A stretch of DNA of 64,000 bases from Sciurus carolinensis (Eukaryota; Chordata; Mammalia; Rodentia; Sciuridae), in NCBI RefSeq assembly GCF_902686445.1, contig NC_062216.1, forward strand, positions 9,879,084 to 9,943,083. The letters are read 5' to 3'. Under the pieces are notes generated by a model. That model was not told where the DNA came from, ran no database searches, and worked only from the letters and a program-made list of their open reading frames with translations. Shown piece after piece: positions 1 to 10,808 of this stretch; within the stretch, counting starts at the first letter, position 1; each line of letters begins with the position of its first letter. The position numbers and the translations under genes are program-made.

Positions 1-52
1 AAATAAACAAATAAAATTAAGGCATTCTGTACACCTACAACTACAAAAACTT
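1..52 (+). mobile_element. 3-prime tail of an ID SINE cut by the window edge
   Basis: AAATAAACAAATAAAATTAA followed by GCATTCTGTACACCTACAAC matches the long-tail ID variant end seen elsewhere as ATTGTGTCCACCTACAACTA. Confidence 0.55.
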
Positions 53-539
53 TTTTTTTAATTTATTGGAGCTTTGCTATGTGGGCAGAGCTGCATAGAG
101 TGCCTCGCTTAAGAAGGCAATGGCTTCGATTTGTTCTTTCTTGCAAGGTCACTTCTGCTCTCTCTCGTCTCAGTTGCCTTTTGACTTCCATCACTGGTCT
201 TCCTCTAGAACTACCAGAACAGGGCAGTGGGGGGGTGATCTTCAAGGAGTTCCTCAAAACAGGTTCACATGAAATGTACCAAATGCATAAAATGAATACA
301 TTTCAATCTATTGCTCATACTATTCCAGTTCTCCTAAGAAGGTTATTTCCCACATACATTCTGTGAAGTAAATGCACCAAACCCAGCATTGTTGCTGGTG
401 GCTGGGGTGGGAGATTGGCCAGCCTCTGGGGATTTCCATTCCTGCTTTAGTGAGGACCAAAAGTTACCAATACATCTGTGAGCTCTTATTAGCAGTCACT
501 ATTCATGAGGACCACATGAGACAGTAGAATGAATTGGAT
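53..539. other. Intron sequence without recognised element
   Basis: I see no exon, known repeat or RNA gene. The short open frames on both strands have no recognisable domain. Confidence 0.5.
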
Positions 540-700
540 ATAACTTTCCTATGTTCATATATGAATACGTGACCATGAAGCTCCACATCATATATAACCA
601 CAAGAATGGGGATCCTAATTAGAATAAGTTACACTCCATATATGTATAATATATCAAAATACACTCTACTGTCATGTATATCTAAAAAGAAAAAATTTTA
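540..700 (+). mobile_element. Squirrel-type L1 3-prime UTR end
   Basis: Contains CATATATGAATACGTGACC, ATAACCACAAGAATGGGGAT and ATGTATAATATATCAAAATA followed by an A-rich tail. The same string recurs at 11650-11790 and 28800-28915 and, in antisense, at 34137-34466. Confidence 0.6.
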
Positions 701-885
701 AAATAAAAGATAATAGGGAGAATATTAGAGAGGAGAGGGGATTGGGGAATGGGGGTGGATAAAGGAGAGTAATAGGAGGCTGGATATGATCAAAGTATGT
801 TACATGCTGTAAGATACGCCACAAGAAAACCCATTATTCTGTATAATTAAAATGCACTAATAAAAATGAAAAATAAATAAGAACC
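700..885 (+). mobile_element. L1 3-prime end with GA-rich segment
   Basis: A GA-rich stretch is followed by TGTATAATTAAAATGCACTAATAAAAATG and an A-rich tail. The ending corresponds to the antisense copy at 24719-24930 (GTATAATTATAATGCACCAA on its minus strand). Confidence 0.5.
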
Positions 886-889
886 ACAT

Positions 890-2400
890 CTAGTTGGCAG
901 TAAAATACAATCAACTTATAAAACAGACCTCATTGTCTTGCTCCTACATACAGTTCTCCTGAATACCACATTATACCAAGTTATTCAGGTCAGAAATCTG
1001 CCTTCTCCCTATAGGGTCTGGGAGTTGATTTCCCCCCAATTTATAAGCTGAGAAATTAGCGTGTTACTTATGAAGCAGAAGACATTGCTGTTTCACAGTA
1101 GAAGATACAGGTTCCTGGGCAGAGACAGAACTGTGCCCACATGCTCAGGATGAGCAGGCTGGCTCTTTTGGTCAGCCTTGTCCCACAGAGGTGATGCAGA
1201 GGGCCTGGATACATAACGAGAATGCAGTGGGGAGTGTGGCAGCTGAGGAACAGTGAGCAGGGAATCCACTGCTTTGCAGTAAGCAGTAAGCAAGCCTGCT
1301 CATCCCGCGGTTGCCTTCCTGCAGTCCAGCCTGGGTGATGCATGTGCTCAGGGCCTGGTATTCTCGGCATGGAGAGACACTCAGGAGCATGAGAGGGGTA
1401 TCTCCCAACGTGCCCTTGCCTCCACCTGCCTCCACCTGCCCCCACATCCAGTTTGTCTTCAAGTCCCACACTTCCCATTCAGGCCCTTTTCTCCATCTGC
1501 CTGTGCACCTCCAGCTCCCCATTCTCGGAGTGCACACTGGCCATACTGCAGTAATCCCCTAGCTGGTTTCACTACCTCTGTTCCTACCTGTCCTCTATTG
1601 GGGTCCCAGGACGACCTTCCTAGAATACCAGTCATATTATGTGAAACTGAAAATTGGCCGCCCTCAAAAGGGCGGATTCCTCAGCCCTAACGATCAGGCT
1701 GAAGTTCTCCTCCTGTGTATCTCCAGTGCCTGGGAGGGGGCCTGAGCACAACAGATGGAGCCTTCCTGGTCCCCTTTCATTGACTCTCCTCTTCTGGTCC
1801 TGTCCTCTTCTTCCTTAGCCCAGCGTCAGCCCTTTGCCTCTCTAACCCTAACAGATGTGCTAATTCCTCCAGCAAAGCCGCCTCTGACACGAAATACCAG
1901 CAATTTCTAAGAGACAGAAGAGCTGGAGCAGGGATGGGAATAGTGAGAAATAAAACGAAGAGAACCTGAAAAGGAAAAGGATAAGGAAATGGCGGGGGTG
2001 GGGGGGCGGATATAAAAAGGAGGGAGCCAGGAGAATCCGAAGGAAAGGCAGAGATAGAAGGATCGATCCAGCTTTTATCTATAGCCATGAACACCAAACA
2101 AGAAAGTCGAAAATCTTTTTCTTTCAGTGCAACCATTTTTTACCGAGCACCTGTTTGTCACGCTCTTAGTGCTCCGACAGTTTATATAACAGCTTATCTG
2201 CTTTTCCCCCCAAACTTAAGTGTTTAATTTTGAAATCTGTTTCCCCATAGAATTGTGAAGGTTTTACTCACGTGTGAAAAAGTGACTAGAATTGAAATAC
2301 AGATTTATTGGATGCCCTGATTTCCAGAAATTTTCCTTGAAATATCAAGAGTCTTGATCAATTTAGGGGCCACGGAGAAGAAATTGATTTCATAGCCAAA
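890..2400. other. Intron sequence without recognised element
   Basis: Mixed unique sequence. 1400-1450 carries a short CCTGCCTCCA repeat and 1890-2040 is purine-rich. The antisense frames at 1068-1537 lack protein-like content. Confidence 0.5.
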
Positions 2401-2413
2401 AAATACCTGAGTG

Positions 2414-2550
2414 GGGCTGAAGTGTTGCTCAGTGGTAGAGTGTTTGCCTAGCACGTGTGAGGCACTGGGTTCAATCCTAAGCACCACAAACAAAAACAAA
2501 TAAAAGTATTGTGTCAATCTACAACTAAAAAAAAAAAAAAAAAAAAAACC
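2414..2550 (+). mobile_element. ID SINE, long-tail variant
   Basis: tRNA-like head, then an AT-rich tail with the TATTGTGTCAATCTACAACT motif. TSD ACCTGAGTG at 2405-2413 and 2551-2559. Confidence 0.85.
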
Positions 2551-2587
2551 ACCTGAGTGCTGTTTTGCAGGTTGGGTAACTAAAGAT

Positions 2588-2698
2588 ACGATTTTTTGGT
2601 TTGTTTTTGTGTTTTTCTGGTGGCTCTAGGGATTGAATCCAGGGCCTAAAGCCTGCTAGGCAAGCGTGCTTCTATCACCGAACTACACTCCCACCCCA
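2588..2698 (-). mobile_element. ID SINE, antisense
   Basis: T-rich start, GGGATTGAATCCAGGGCC box B region and a diverged box A (ACCGAACTACACTCCCACCC). Old copy. Confidence 0.75.
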
Positions 2699-3224
2699 AA
2701 AAGCAGTTCCTGAGATGAGCATGTAAAGATCCCCTGCAGGAAAGGAGAAGGGAGGGAGAGAAGGATGTGGGTTTGGGGCAGAGGAAGAAGGTAGTCCAGA
2801 ATGCACTCTCCACAAGGCCTCCACTGACCCATGGTATACCCCAAAGCCGCCTGGTCCCCAAGAGTGATCTTACAATCCAGCAAGGGGGTCAGCCCTTCAC
2901 TCTTCCAAGCTTCCATGCTAGCTGCTCTCTGCTCTCAAGAAGGTCTGACCTGGGCTGGGAGCTCTCTCAAGCTCATGGCTGTCAATCAGCAACCTCCCAC
3001 CACGTGTGGGAATAAATCCTTCAGTCCCGGGTAGAATCACTACATCACAGCAAGTCTTATATTATCTTATCTTGGTTTGTTAATGGATTTCGTCACATTT
3101 ACTGATAATTTCTAGAGAAAATATTTATTTTATTGTTCAGAACTCCCATATTCAAAAAAATCATATTCTGGTTTAATTAGGTTCTAGTGTTGAGTAAAAT
3201 TATTCTTTTAAAAATTGTTGTATA

Positions 3225-3372
3225 AGTCAGGTGCTGTGGCCCATGCCTGTAATCCCAGTGGCTCGGGAGGCTGAGGCAGGAGGATCGAGAATTCAAAGTC
3301 AGCCTCAGCAAAGACAAGGCACTAAGCAACTCAGTGAGACCCTGCCTCTAAAAATAAACACACACACACACA

Positions 3373-3414
<42 letters not shown>

Positions 3415-3500
3415 AGGGCTGGGGATGTGGCTTAGTGGTCGAGTGCCCCTGAGTTCAATACCCAGTACCAAAAAAAAAAAAAAAGAAAGAAAGAAAAAGA
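3225..3500 (+). mobile_element. B1-dID with CA-expanded linker
   Basis: B1 part 3226-3355, CA microsatellite at 3358-3410 in place of the A-rich linker, dID part 3416-3471. TSD AAAATTGTTGTA at about 3211-3222 and, with one extra T, 3501-3513. Confidence 0.85.
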
Positions 3501-3517
3501 AAAATTTGTTGTACATG

Positions 3518-3728
3518 CTGAATACAGTAGCACATGCCTGTAAATTCCAGAGACTCAGGAACCTGAGGCAGGAGGATCACAAGTTTGAGGCCAGCCTCTT
3601 CAACTTAGCAAGACCCTCACCAACTTAGCAAGACCTTGCCTCAAAATAAAAAATAAAAAGTGCTGGGGATATAACTGAGTGGTAAAGCGCCCCTGGGTTC
3701 AGTCCCCAGAACCAAAACCAAAAAAACC
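3518..3728 (+). mobile_element. B1-dID
   Basis: B1 part to about 3645, linker AAAATAAAAAATAAAAAG, dID GCTGGGGATATAACTGAGTGG to 3710. Confidence 0.8.
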
Positions 3729-3885
3729 AACTTTGCATGTGTGTACACACACACATGTACATCAAAGTACATAGACACACACATAGAATTTGTATATGAT
3801 TATACAAAACTATTGATACTGCTTTCCCCCAAAAAGTTAGAAGGGGTTCATGGCTAGAGGGAGTCTGTTAAAAGAGACAGATTTC

Positions 3886-4112
3886 ACTCTTTTTCTTTTT
3901 TAGGGATGGGTAGGGGTACCTGGTCTTGAACTCAGAGGCACTTGACCACTGAGCCACACCCCCAGCCCTATTTTGTAATTTATTTAGAGACACGGTCTCG
4001 CTGAGTTGCTTAGTGCCTCGCTTTTGCTGAGGCTGGCTATGAACTCTCGATCCTCCTGCCTCAGCCTCCAGAGCTGCTGGGATTACAGGCATATGTCACC
4101 ATACTGGGCTTC
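3886..4112 (-). mobile_element. B1-dID, antisense
   Basis: dID half first (GAACTCAGAGGCACTTGACC), then antisense B1 ending GGGATTACAGGCATATGTCA. Confidence 0.8.
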
Positions 4113-4239
4113 ATTTTTTTTACTTTATGGTGCACTAATGTTTCAAATTTTAATTTTAAAATGAATATAAATAAAAACAAAGAAAGATCAATAGCTCTAG
4201 GAATTGAAAATGTGGTTCCACATCAGCTGTCCCAATAAT

Positions 4240-4368
4240 TTCCTACATGCCTTGAGTGAGTCACTACCATTCCTGAGCTTTATCTCCTTTGTAAAATGAA
4301 TGGGTTAGGTCAGGTGACCTCCAAGGTCCCTTTCATATCTAACATTCCGACTGTGTAAAAGGAATTAA
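4240..4368 (+). mobile_element. MIR-like SINE fragment
   Basis: GAGTGAGTCACTACCATTCC, CTTTATCTCCTTTGTAAAAT and ACCTCCAAGGTCCCTTTC follow the MIR core and 3-prime half. Confidence 0.5.
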
Positions 4369-4704
4369 AAATAGATGCTCAAGGACACAGTGGCCAGAAG
4401 GCAGCCACACAATAATTTCAAGGGGTTTCCTACACTTCAAAACCAGGGCATTGCCACTAAAGATGAATGCAACCGTGAGGTCCAACTTAGTTTTTGTTCA
4501 AGTTTTGTCTTCTATTCTGTGGTATAATGTGAAGTACATAACTATCTCAGACTGAAATAAGAGTCACAGGATTTTAACTTCATAGCGGGCTTTAAGCAGA
4601 GAGACTGAATTCAAATTTAGATGCCTTAAAAAAAAAGCATCAGGATAGGCAGATGCAATGGATTACAAAGTAATGCAAGCTTCGAGAACTTTAAGTGGAG
4701 GAAT

Positions 4705-4808
4705 TTTTTTTTTAATTATCTTTTTTATTTTACGTGGTGCTGAGCATCGAACCCAGGGACTCACACATGCCAGACAAGTGCTCTACCACTGAGCCACAAT
4801 CCCAGCCC
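4705..4808 (-). mobile_element. ID SINE, antisense
   Basis: TSD GGAGGAAT at 4697-4704 and 4809-4816 brackets the element. Confidence 0.85.
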
Positions 4809-4816
4809 GGAGGAAT

Positions 4817-5660
4817 GTTTTTAAAGTTTGGACCTTTTTGCGTCATTAAAAATGATCTTTACTACTGACAAAAAAGTAACTGTGGACAGAGACAAATGGG
4901 ATGATTTGACTGACCCCAGCAATCTTTTCACTCTGTACACCTTAAATATATACAATTGAAAGAAAGAAAAGCAAGTGAATCCACTTTTATTTCTTTATCC
5001 GCATTTCTTTTTTTTTAAATCCACGTTTCTTTTAGAGACGATTCACACGTGTAGTACAATACAACATGTTAAAACGATGTTCTGAGAAAAAGCACCTATG
5101 TTGCCTTCAATCAGCCATAATTTAGGAACCCCGAAATATCTCCCTCCTACGCTATAATGATGTCACATGGTGAAATATGTAATTGCAATGTCAACAGACT
5201 AAAATAACAACCGTGGGATTTTTGACTTAACAGCAGGCTCCGGGTAAACTGTGATATAAACAGACTGCAGCATTCTGCAAGGAAGGAAGATCCGTTTTAA
5301 TATTTCCATTTTGCATAGACATTTTGTCTTCCAGCTCTTTAAAATGAAGAACCTGATTACGAATCTTTGGAATGAGGATTTGCTCCAAACCAGGGAACCC
5401 AAGATTATAAGCCCAACCAAGGACCTGACAATGAAACATTTAGCTCCAAATCATATTCCTTGTCAAAGGTAGCCTCGGAACCCGATTTGAGGTCTCCCAC
5501 CTTCCAGTCTGGTGGTTCTCCTTTACCCCTTGGCTCCCATCAGTTTCCACTTGGGCGCAGACGCCTGAACGGCGGGGTTTGCCTGGACCCTGCTTATGCA
5601 GTACCTTTGCTTTAGCAGCATAACACTTCTGCTCCCACCTCATTCCCTTCCTGCTGCATT
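4817..5660. other. Intron sequence, apparently unique
   Basis: No family recognised. Antisense frames at 5199-5643 have no domain I know. Confidence 0.45.
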
Positions 5661-5669
5661 TAAAAAAAA

Positions 5670-5800
5670 AGATATTTTTTAGTTGTAGATGGACACAATA
5701 CCTTTGTTAATTTATTTTTATGTGGTGCTGAGGATGGAGCCCAGTGCCTCACGTGTGCTAGACAAGCCCTCTGCCACTGAGCCATGACTCTGACAACCCC
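5670..5800 (-). mobile_element. ID SINE, antisense, long-tail variant
   Basis: AGTTGTAGATGGACACAATA tail, then GTGGTGCTGAGGATGGAGCC and a diverged head. Confidence 0.75.
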
Positions 5801-5809
5801 TAATGCAAT

Positions 5810-5905
5810 TTTTTTTTTTTTTTTTTTGGTGGTGCTGGGGATTGAACCCAGGGCCTTTTTCATGCTAGGCAAGCACTCTACTAATTGAGCTATATCCCCA
5901 GCCCC
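5810..5905 (-). mobile_element. ID SINE, antisense
   Basis: T tail of about 19, GGGGATTGAACCCAGGGCC and TTGAGCTATATCCCCAGCCC; well conserved. Confidence 0.8.
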
Positions 5906-6164
5906 CTGAAGCATTTTTGTAAGCTATTCTGCCCCTTCAAGTGAGTGTCCTCTGGTTCCCATGAGCCACACCATCAGTGGACACTATGATGGTGTGTCCC
6001 AACCTCCTTTTCAAAACTCAGTTGTGGCTCAGGACATAGGCTTCTTCCCATTGTCAGACACAAGTTCATTAGGAATTAGGGCTGGAAGTCAGGGAGGGGA
6101 AGACCCAAGTTCTAGTGAGGGACCAAGTGTAGCGGGGAGTTGAACAGAGAGTTTAGAACCAGTG

Positions 6165-6306
6165 TTTTTTTTTTTTTTTTCCTTCAATTTTTAGTTGTCA
6201 GTGGACCTTTATTTTATTTATTATTTATGTGCGGTGCTGAGAATAGAATCCAGTGCCTCACACATGCTAGGCAAGTGCTCTACCACTGAGCCACAACCCC
6301 AGCCCC
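6165..6306 (-). mobile_element. ID SINE, antisense
   Basis: TSD AGAACCAGTG at 6155-6164 and AGAGCCAGTG at 6307-6316 (one mismatch). Confidence 0.85.
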
Positions 6307-6386
6307 AGAGCCAGTGATTTTTGAAACATCTATAAATGTACCCTCTTTGACCTTTAGCTTGTCCTCTCTAAAATAAGGAAATTAGG

Positions 6387-6500
6387 GCTAGGGATATAGC
6401 TCAGTTGGTAGAGTGCTTGCCTCGCAAGCACAAGGCCCTGGGTTCAATCCCCAGCACTGCAAAAATAAATAAATAAATAAGTAAAATAAAATAAAATATG
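6387..6500 (+). mobile_element. ID SINE
   Basis: GATATAGCTCAGTTGGTAGA and GGGTTCAATCCCCAGCACTG boxes intact. Tail of AAATA units. TSD near GGAAATT. Confidence 0.85.
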
Positions 6501-7435
6501 GAAATTGAACAAAAAAACCTGTAGGACTTCTTTTAGCTCTGACATGCCATGACTTCTGAGGCTCCATTTGGCTAGTAGAGGGCCTGCCATGGAAGCTGCA
6601 CCTGCTGGCTGGGTGGAGCATGCAGGAGAAAGGCGTACTGGTGAGTTGGGGGAGGTGAAACTAACAGACCACAGAGAGCAAGTTCAAGTGCTGAGAAGCC
6701 CAGCCCAGCATGCACTGTGAGACTAGCTGCTGCGGGAGGGAGCTCTTTGGCATCTGGATGCCGACCACACTGGTGGCTTGGTTTGGGCGACAGGTGACTA
6801 ATCTGGAAGAGTTCAGTTGTACTGGAATCCAGATTTTTAACATCTCCTGTGTTCCACAACTTCTCTTCTGTTTTTATCTAGAAATTCTGAATTTGTCTAT
6901 TGCCATTATTTGAGGGTCCTAGTAGCCCCCAGTGGCAGTTGCTTGTAGGGAGGGATAGATTTTTTTCTTCTTCTCTAGGAAGCAGTTATTTCAGTTCCTG
7001 TTTTGTGTGCCCCTGGCAACCAGAGTTTGAGAGTCTGAAAAAGAAAGGAAAGCATTATGGAGTCATAAAACCAGCTCCTCGTCCTCCTCCATTAAAAGGG
7101 AAGAAATAGGTCTGAGCTGCCTCTCCAAGCAGGGACATTCTTACAGTGCTGGAATTTAGGTGCCAAAGAGAAGGGAAAACATCCATCCCGATTCTGAAAG
7201 CTGACAGAGGGTGTCTGTGTTGGAGCAGGAGAGACATTCACATATGTTCATTACTGTCTCTCTCTTCTCCCCTCAAACCCCTCCTCTGCCAGACATACCC
7301 ACAGTAGTCTTCCCTTCCTCACTTGCTCAGATCCACATATGCACCGATGCTCAGAACAACACCTAGACGCCAACATATAAATACAGTCCCACTGTACTGC
7401 CACATCCATAAGGATAGTCAACCTCATAACCACAT
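6500..7435. other. Intron sequence, apparently unique
   Basis: Contains a 210-bp + strand frame ending PAPRPPPLKGKK with no matching splice phase to FBXO16; not treated as coding. Confidence 0.4.
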
Positions 7436-7530
7436 GCATTCAGTTAACAAACATGGCTGCTTGTCACACGCCAGGGACAGCACTCCACGCTGGAGACAGC
7501 AACGTGGAGAAGCCTTGGGTTCCATCCAAC
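7436..7530. mobile_element. L2-like fragment
   Basis: TTCAGTTAACAAACATGGCT, TGTCACACGCCAGGGACAGC and CTGGAGACAGCAACGTGGAG follow the L2 end pattern loosely. Confidence 0.35.
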
Positions 7531-7636
7531 ACAGTATGCAAAGATAAACCTCTAAGCTGAACGCTCAGCCACAAGCCCAGAGGTACACATAAATTACTAA
7601 CCCTACAAACATATTAAGTACAGGGACCTCCCCCCT

Positions 7637-7755
7637 TTTTTAGTTGGATATGGGCACAATACCTTTATTTATTTTTATGTGGTGCTGAGGATCGAACCCA
7701 GTGCCTCACACATGCTAGGCAAGCACTCTACAACTAAACTACAGCCTCAGACCAG
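7637..7755 (-). mobile_element. ID SINE, antisense, long-tail variant
   Basis: GATATGGGCACAATACCTTT tail and GAGGATCGAACCCAGTGCC. It faces the next ID, so the pair could form a hairpin. Confidence 0.8.
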
Positions 7756-7800
7756 GGACAACCATTTATATGTGTAAACACTGAAATATAAAATCAGAGT

Positions 7801-7935
7801 TGGGGCTGGGGTTGTGGCTCAGTGGTAGAGCGCTTGCCTCACATGCCTGAGGTCATGGGTTCGATCCTCAGCACCACATATAAATGAAGGTATTGTGTCC
7901 ACCTACAACTAAAAATATATATATATATTAAAAAA
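7801..7935 (+). mobile_element. ID SINE, long-tail variant
   Basis: GGGGCTGGGGTTGTGGCTCA head, CATGGGTTCGATCCTCAGC, then the ATTGTGTCCACCTACAACTA tail and an AT repeat. Confidence 0.85.
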
Positions 7936-8325
7936 AATCAGAGCTGCTCATTCATAAATTTTATAAATTCTCATACCATTCATGTTCAAACATTTTGGAG
8001 GGGAAGCACCATTTTTCCAGTTTTTTCTTTGGTAATCTTTTCATCTCCTTTCAAATACTACAATTGATTTTATAATTCCATTTTTTTCTTTTTTCTTTTA
8101 AAGAACAACCATTTCTTTTTATGAATTATTTCACATGGAGAAACTGAAAAGAGAAAGAGACGTTGCCTATGTTAAAAATAAGTAAATTACCCTTCCGGGA
8201 ATGAAACCTGACTCTTCATACTGAGTTGACACAGTGAATACTTATTTAGTGATCCTTTAATGATGCTGTTCTTGTATTTGGAACCCTGATATATGAGTTA
8301 CCCAATTTTCTTTTACTTATTGCAG

Positions 8326-8361
8326 GTATTTGAAGAAAGAAGAGCTCTGCTTGGAAAATGG
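8326..8361 (+). CDS. FBXO16: FBXO16 coding exon, 36-bp microexon
   Basis: Encodes VFEERRALLGKW in phase 0 at both ends. It is preceded by a T-rich tract ending in TTGCAG and followed by the donor GTAAGC. This matches the segment just before the conserved FDKW block of FBXO16 and joins in frame to the exon at 19240. The segment is charged and probably helical. It is the most 5-prime coding exon I can recognise; no start codon or exon for the preceding N-terminal residues was found in 1-8325. An MLT1 LTR begins only about 46 bp after the donor. Confidence 0.85.
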
Positions 8362-8407
8362 GTAAGCATTTAAAATATGGCTATTTCTGCATTATGTTAT
8401 ATCATCT

Positions 8408-8751
8408 GCTGTAGTCTGTTCAGGCTGCTATAATAAAAACCATAGACTGAGTGGCTTGTAAACAACAGACGTTGATTTTTTTCATAGTTCTGGGGCTGGA
8501 AGTCCAAGATCATGGTGCTGGCAGATTCAGCGTCTGGTGAGCCTTCTCCAAGGCCAGCCATCTTGCTGTGTCCTGCTGTGGCAGAAAAGGGAGAGATCCC
8601 CCTGGGGTCTCCTTTATTAAAGCACTGATTCTGCTTATAAGGATACCCTTATCACCTGATCACCCCACGGCCCCGCCTCCTAATCCCATCACACTGGAGG
8701 TTAGGATGTCAATATATGAATTTGGAGGACACAAATATTCAGTCTATGGCA
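8408..8751 (-). mobile_element. MLT1-type MaLR LTR
   Basis: Reading the minus strand gives the MLT1 pattern: the start around TGCCATAGACTGAATATT, a GGAGG...GGGGC block, a middle with CAGCAAGATGGC and an end around CCATAGACTGAG... on the plus strand. It is an old non-coding ERVL-MaLR solo LTR. It starts about 46 bp downstream of the 36-bp FBXO16 exon. Confidence 0.75.
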
Positions 8752-8892
8752 TTATCATAGAGCTGTAATAAGGACTTAATAAGGCAGTGTGCATGCTCAT
8801 TTCCTGAGAAGCAGGACTGGTGCTTTCTATATGCACAATTAGGGTTCAGTTAGGAAAACAGAAATCATGTCATTTTAACAGACAGAATTTAA

Positions 8893-8995
8893 AAAAAATT
8901 TTTTTTTTTTAGTTGTCAGTGGACCTTTATTTTATTTATAGGTGGTGCTGAGAATTGAACCCAGTGCCTCACACATGCTAGGCAAGTGCTCCACC
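8893..8995 (-). mobile_element. ID SINE, antisense, 5-prime truncated
   Basis: TSD AGACAGAATTTAA at 8880-8892 and 8996-9008. The head stops at CTCCACC, so about 25 bp with box A are missing. Confidence 0.85.
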
Positions 8996-9390
8996 AGACA
9001 GAATTTAATGAGAGGATTGATTAAACAAATATTAGAAAATGGAAAACTCCATAAGGGAGTACCGTTTCCATGGTGATAAAGCTGGGGTTCTACTACTGGT
9101 ACCCCAGGGTTTCAGAGGGAGGACCTCCACCCCCATAGGGTCCCCAAATTCTAAGGACTGGAGTAGCTGACATCACAGCCAGATGCTTCTGCGTATATGA
9201 GGGAGCAAGACACTCTGGATAAAGCTGGACCCTGGAATCAACTATTGCCATCAGAGTGAAGAGTCAGGATGATCCTCAGAGGAACAGCAAGCAAACAGAA
9301 AGGAGTATGTCTCCCCTCCTCAGGTCCCTCCAGTGCCTCCTCACAGGCAGTATTTAGTAGGCAGCCAACTGTCAAGAAATATGGCTTCAG

Positions 9391-9494
9391 GGGCTGGGGA
9401 GATAGTTCAGTCGGTAGAGTGTTTGCCTTGCAAGCACAAGGCCCTGGGTTCAATCCCCAGCACCTCCCCCCCAAAAAAAAAAAAAGAAAAAAAA
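9391..9494 (+). mobile_element. ID SINE, young
   Basis: Perfect 17-bp TSD AAGAAATATGGCTTCAG at 9374-9390 and 9495-9511. Head intact. Confidence 0.93.
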
Positions 9495-9867
9495 AAGAAA
9501 TATGGCTTCAGAGCCCCAGCCTCCTATCCTCACAAAGGAGAATATAGACTCTGGGGTTTGGATCCGAGAGGCAGATGGCACCTTAGCAACCATCACAGAT
9601 CATTGAGCACTCAGCATCCTCCTATAGCCTCTTATCTGTACTGAAACTGCCACAGGAGAACACTAACAACTTTGTGCTTTTGCCTAACAAGGTACAAATA
9701 TCCTTCAGCACAAATGAGAACCTTCTTGTCTGTTACTCATATAGAGAGACGGAGAGTTCAATGGTCATAGTCCATCCCTGAGTGATAGTCAGAGGATCCA
9801 TATCTGGGCAATGTGTGTTACTTGTCAAATTCCTCTACAGTCCCTCCCAAATATTCTCTGCTACCCA

Positions 9868-10380
9868 GGAGAATTGAAAACATGTCATACAAAAACTCGC
9901 ACAAAAATATCTATAGCAGCAGTATTCAATATGGTCAAGGTGTAAGTGGTCCCTATGTCCATCAACAGATGAATAAATAGGTGAAATATGTTGTATCCAT
10001 ATGATGGAATATTTATTCAGCCATAAAAAGGAAGGAAATTCTGACACATACCACAACATGGATGGACTTTGAAGACATTGTGCTAAGTGAAATGAGCCAG
10101 TCACAAGAACAAATAAAATATGATCCCACTTGTGTGAGGAATTTCCCTAGAACAGGTAAATTCACAGAAACAGAAAGTAGAGTAGAGGTCAGCAGAGAAT
10201 GGGGAGTCAGTGTTTAAGGGGCACAGAGTTTGAGGTGATGAAAAGGTTCTGAAGAGCGTGATGGCGACAGTTGCACAACAGTGAACCCGATCCCACTGAA
10301 CTGTGCTCTTGTAAGTGGTTAGATTGATAAATCTTAGGTTTATTTTACCAAAATAAAAAGTCAGAGTTATTAACAAAAGG
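9868..10380 (+). mobile_element. Old L1 (L1M-type) 3-prime end, copy 1
   Basis: Contains the L1M terminal landmarks: CATCAACAGATGAATAAATAG, GGAATATTTATTCAGCCATAAA, the ACAACATGGATGGACTTTGA block and a terminal A-rich end after TTTACC. Frames are broken; noncoding relic. Confidence 0.75.
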
Positions 10381-10768
10381 AATGAAGTACTGATCCACAT
10401 GGCAACACTGATGGACTTGAAAACATTATAGTAAGTGAAAGACACAGAGACAACCTATTACATGATTCCATTTACATGAAATGTCCAGAATAGGCAAATA
10501 CACAGAGACAGGAAAAGGAGATTTACAATTTCCAAGGAATAGGGGAAGAAGGAAGTGGGAAGTGACTATAATGGGTCCGGGGTTTCTTTTTGGAGAATAA
10601 AAAATGGTCTGAGATTTGATAGTAGTGATGTTTGCGTGACCTTGTGAATGTACTAAAAACTCAGTTAGTTGTACACTTTAAAATACTGAATTTTGGGCTG
10701 GGGAGATAGCTCAGTTGGTAGAGTGCCTGCCTTGCAAGCACAAGGCCCTGGGTTCAATCCCCAGCACT

Positions 10769-10808
<40 letters not shown>

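Noticed and set aside
3358..3410. CRISPR-like or tandem array
   Set aside because: It is a simple dinucleotide repeat; no spaced direct repeats occur anywhere in the window.
6900..7109. Candidate upstream FBXO16 exon ending PAPRPPPLKGKK
   Set aside because: Does not resemble the FBXO16 N-terminus, lacks acceptor and donor in a matching phase and ends in a stop.
9391..9470. Functional tRNA gene
   Set aside because: The A and B boxes belong to ID SINEs, which derive from a tRNA-Ala-like RNA; there is no foldable anticodon and acceptor arm and many copies exist.
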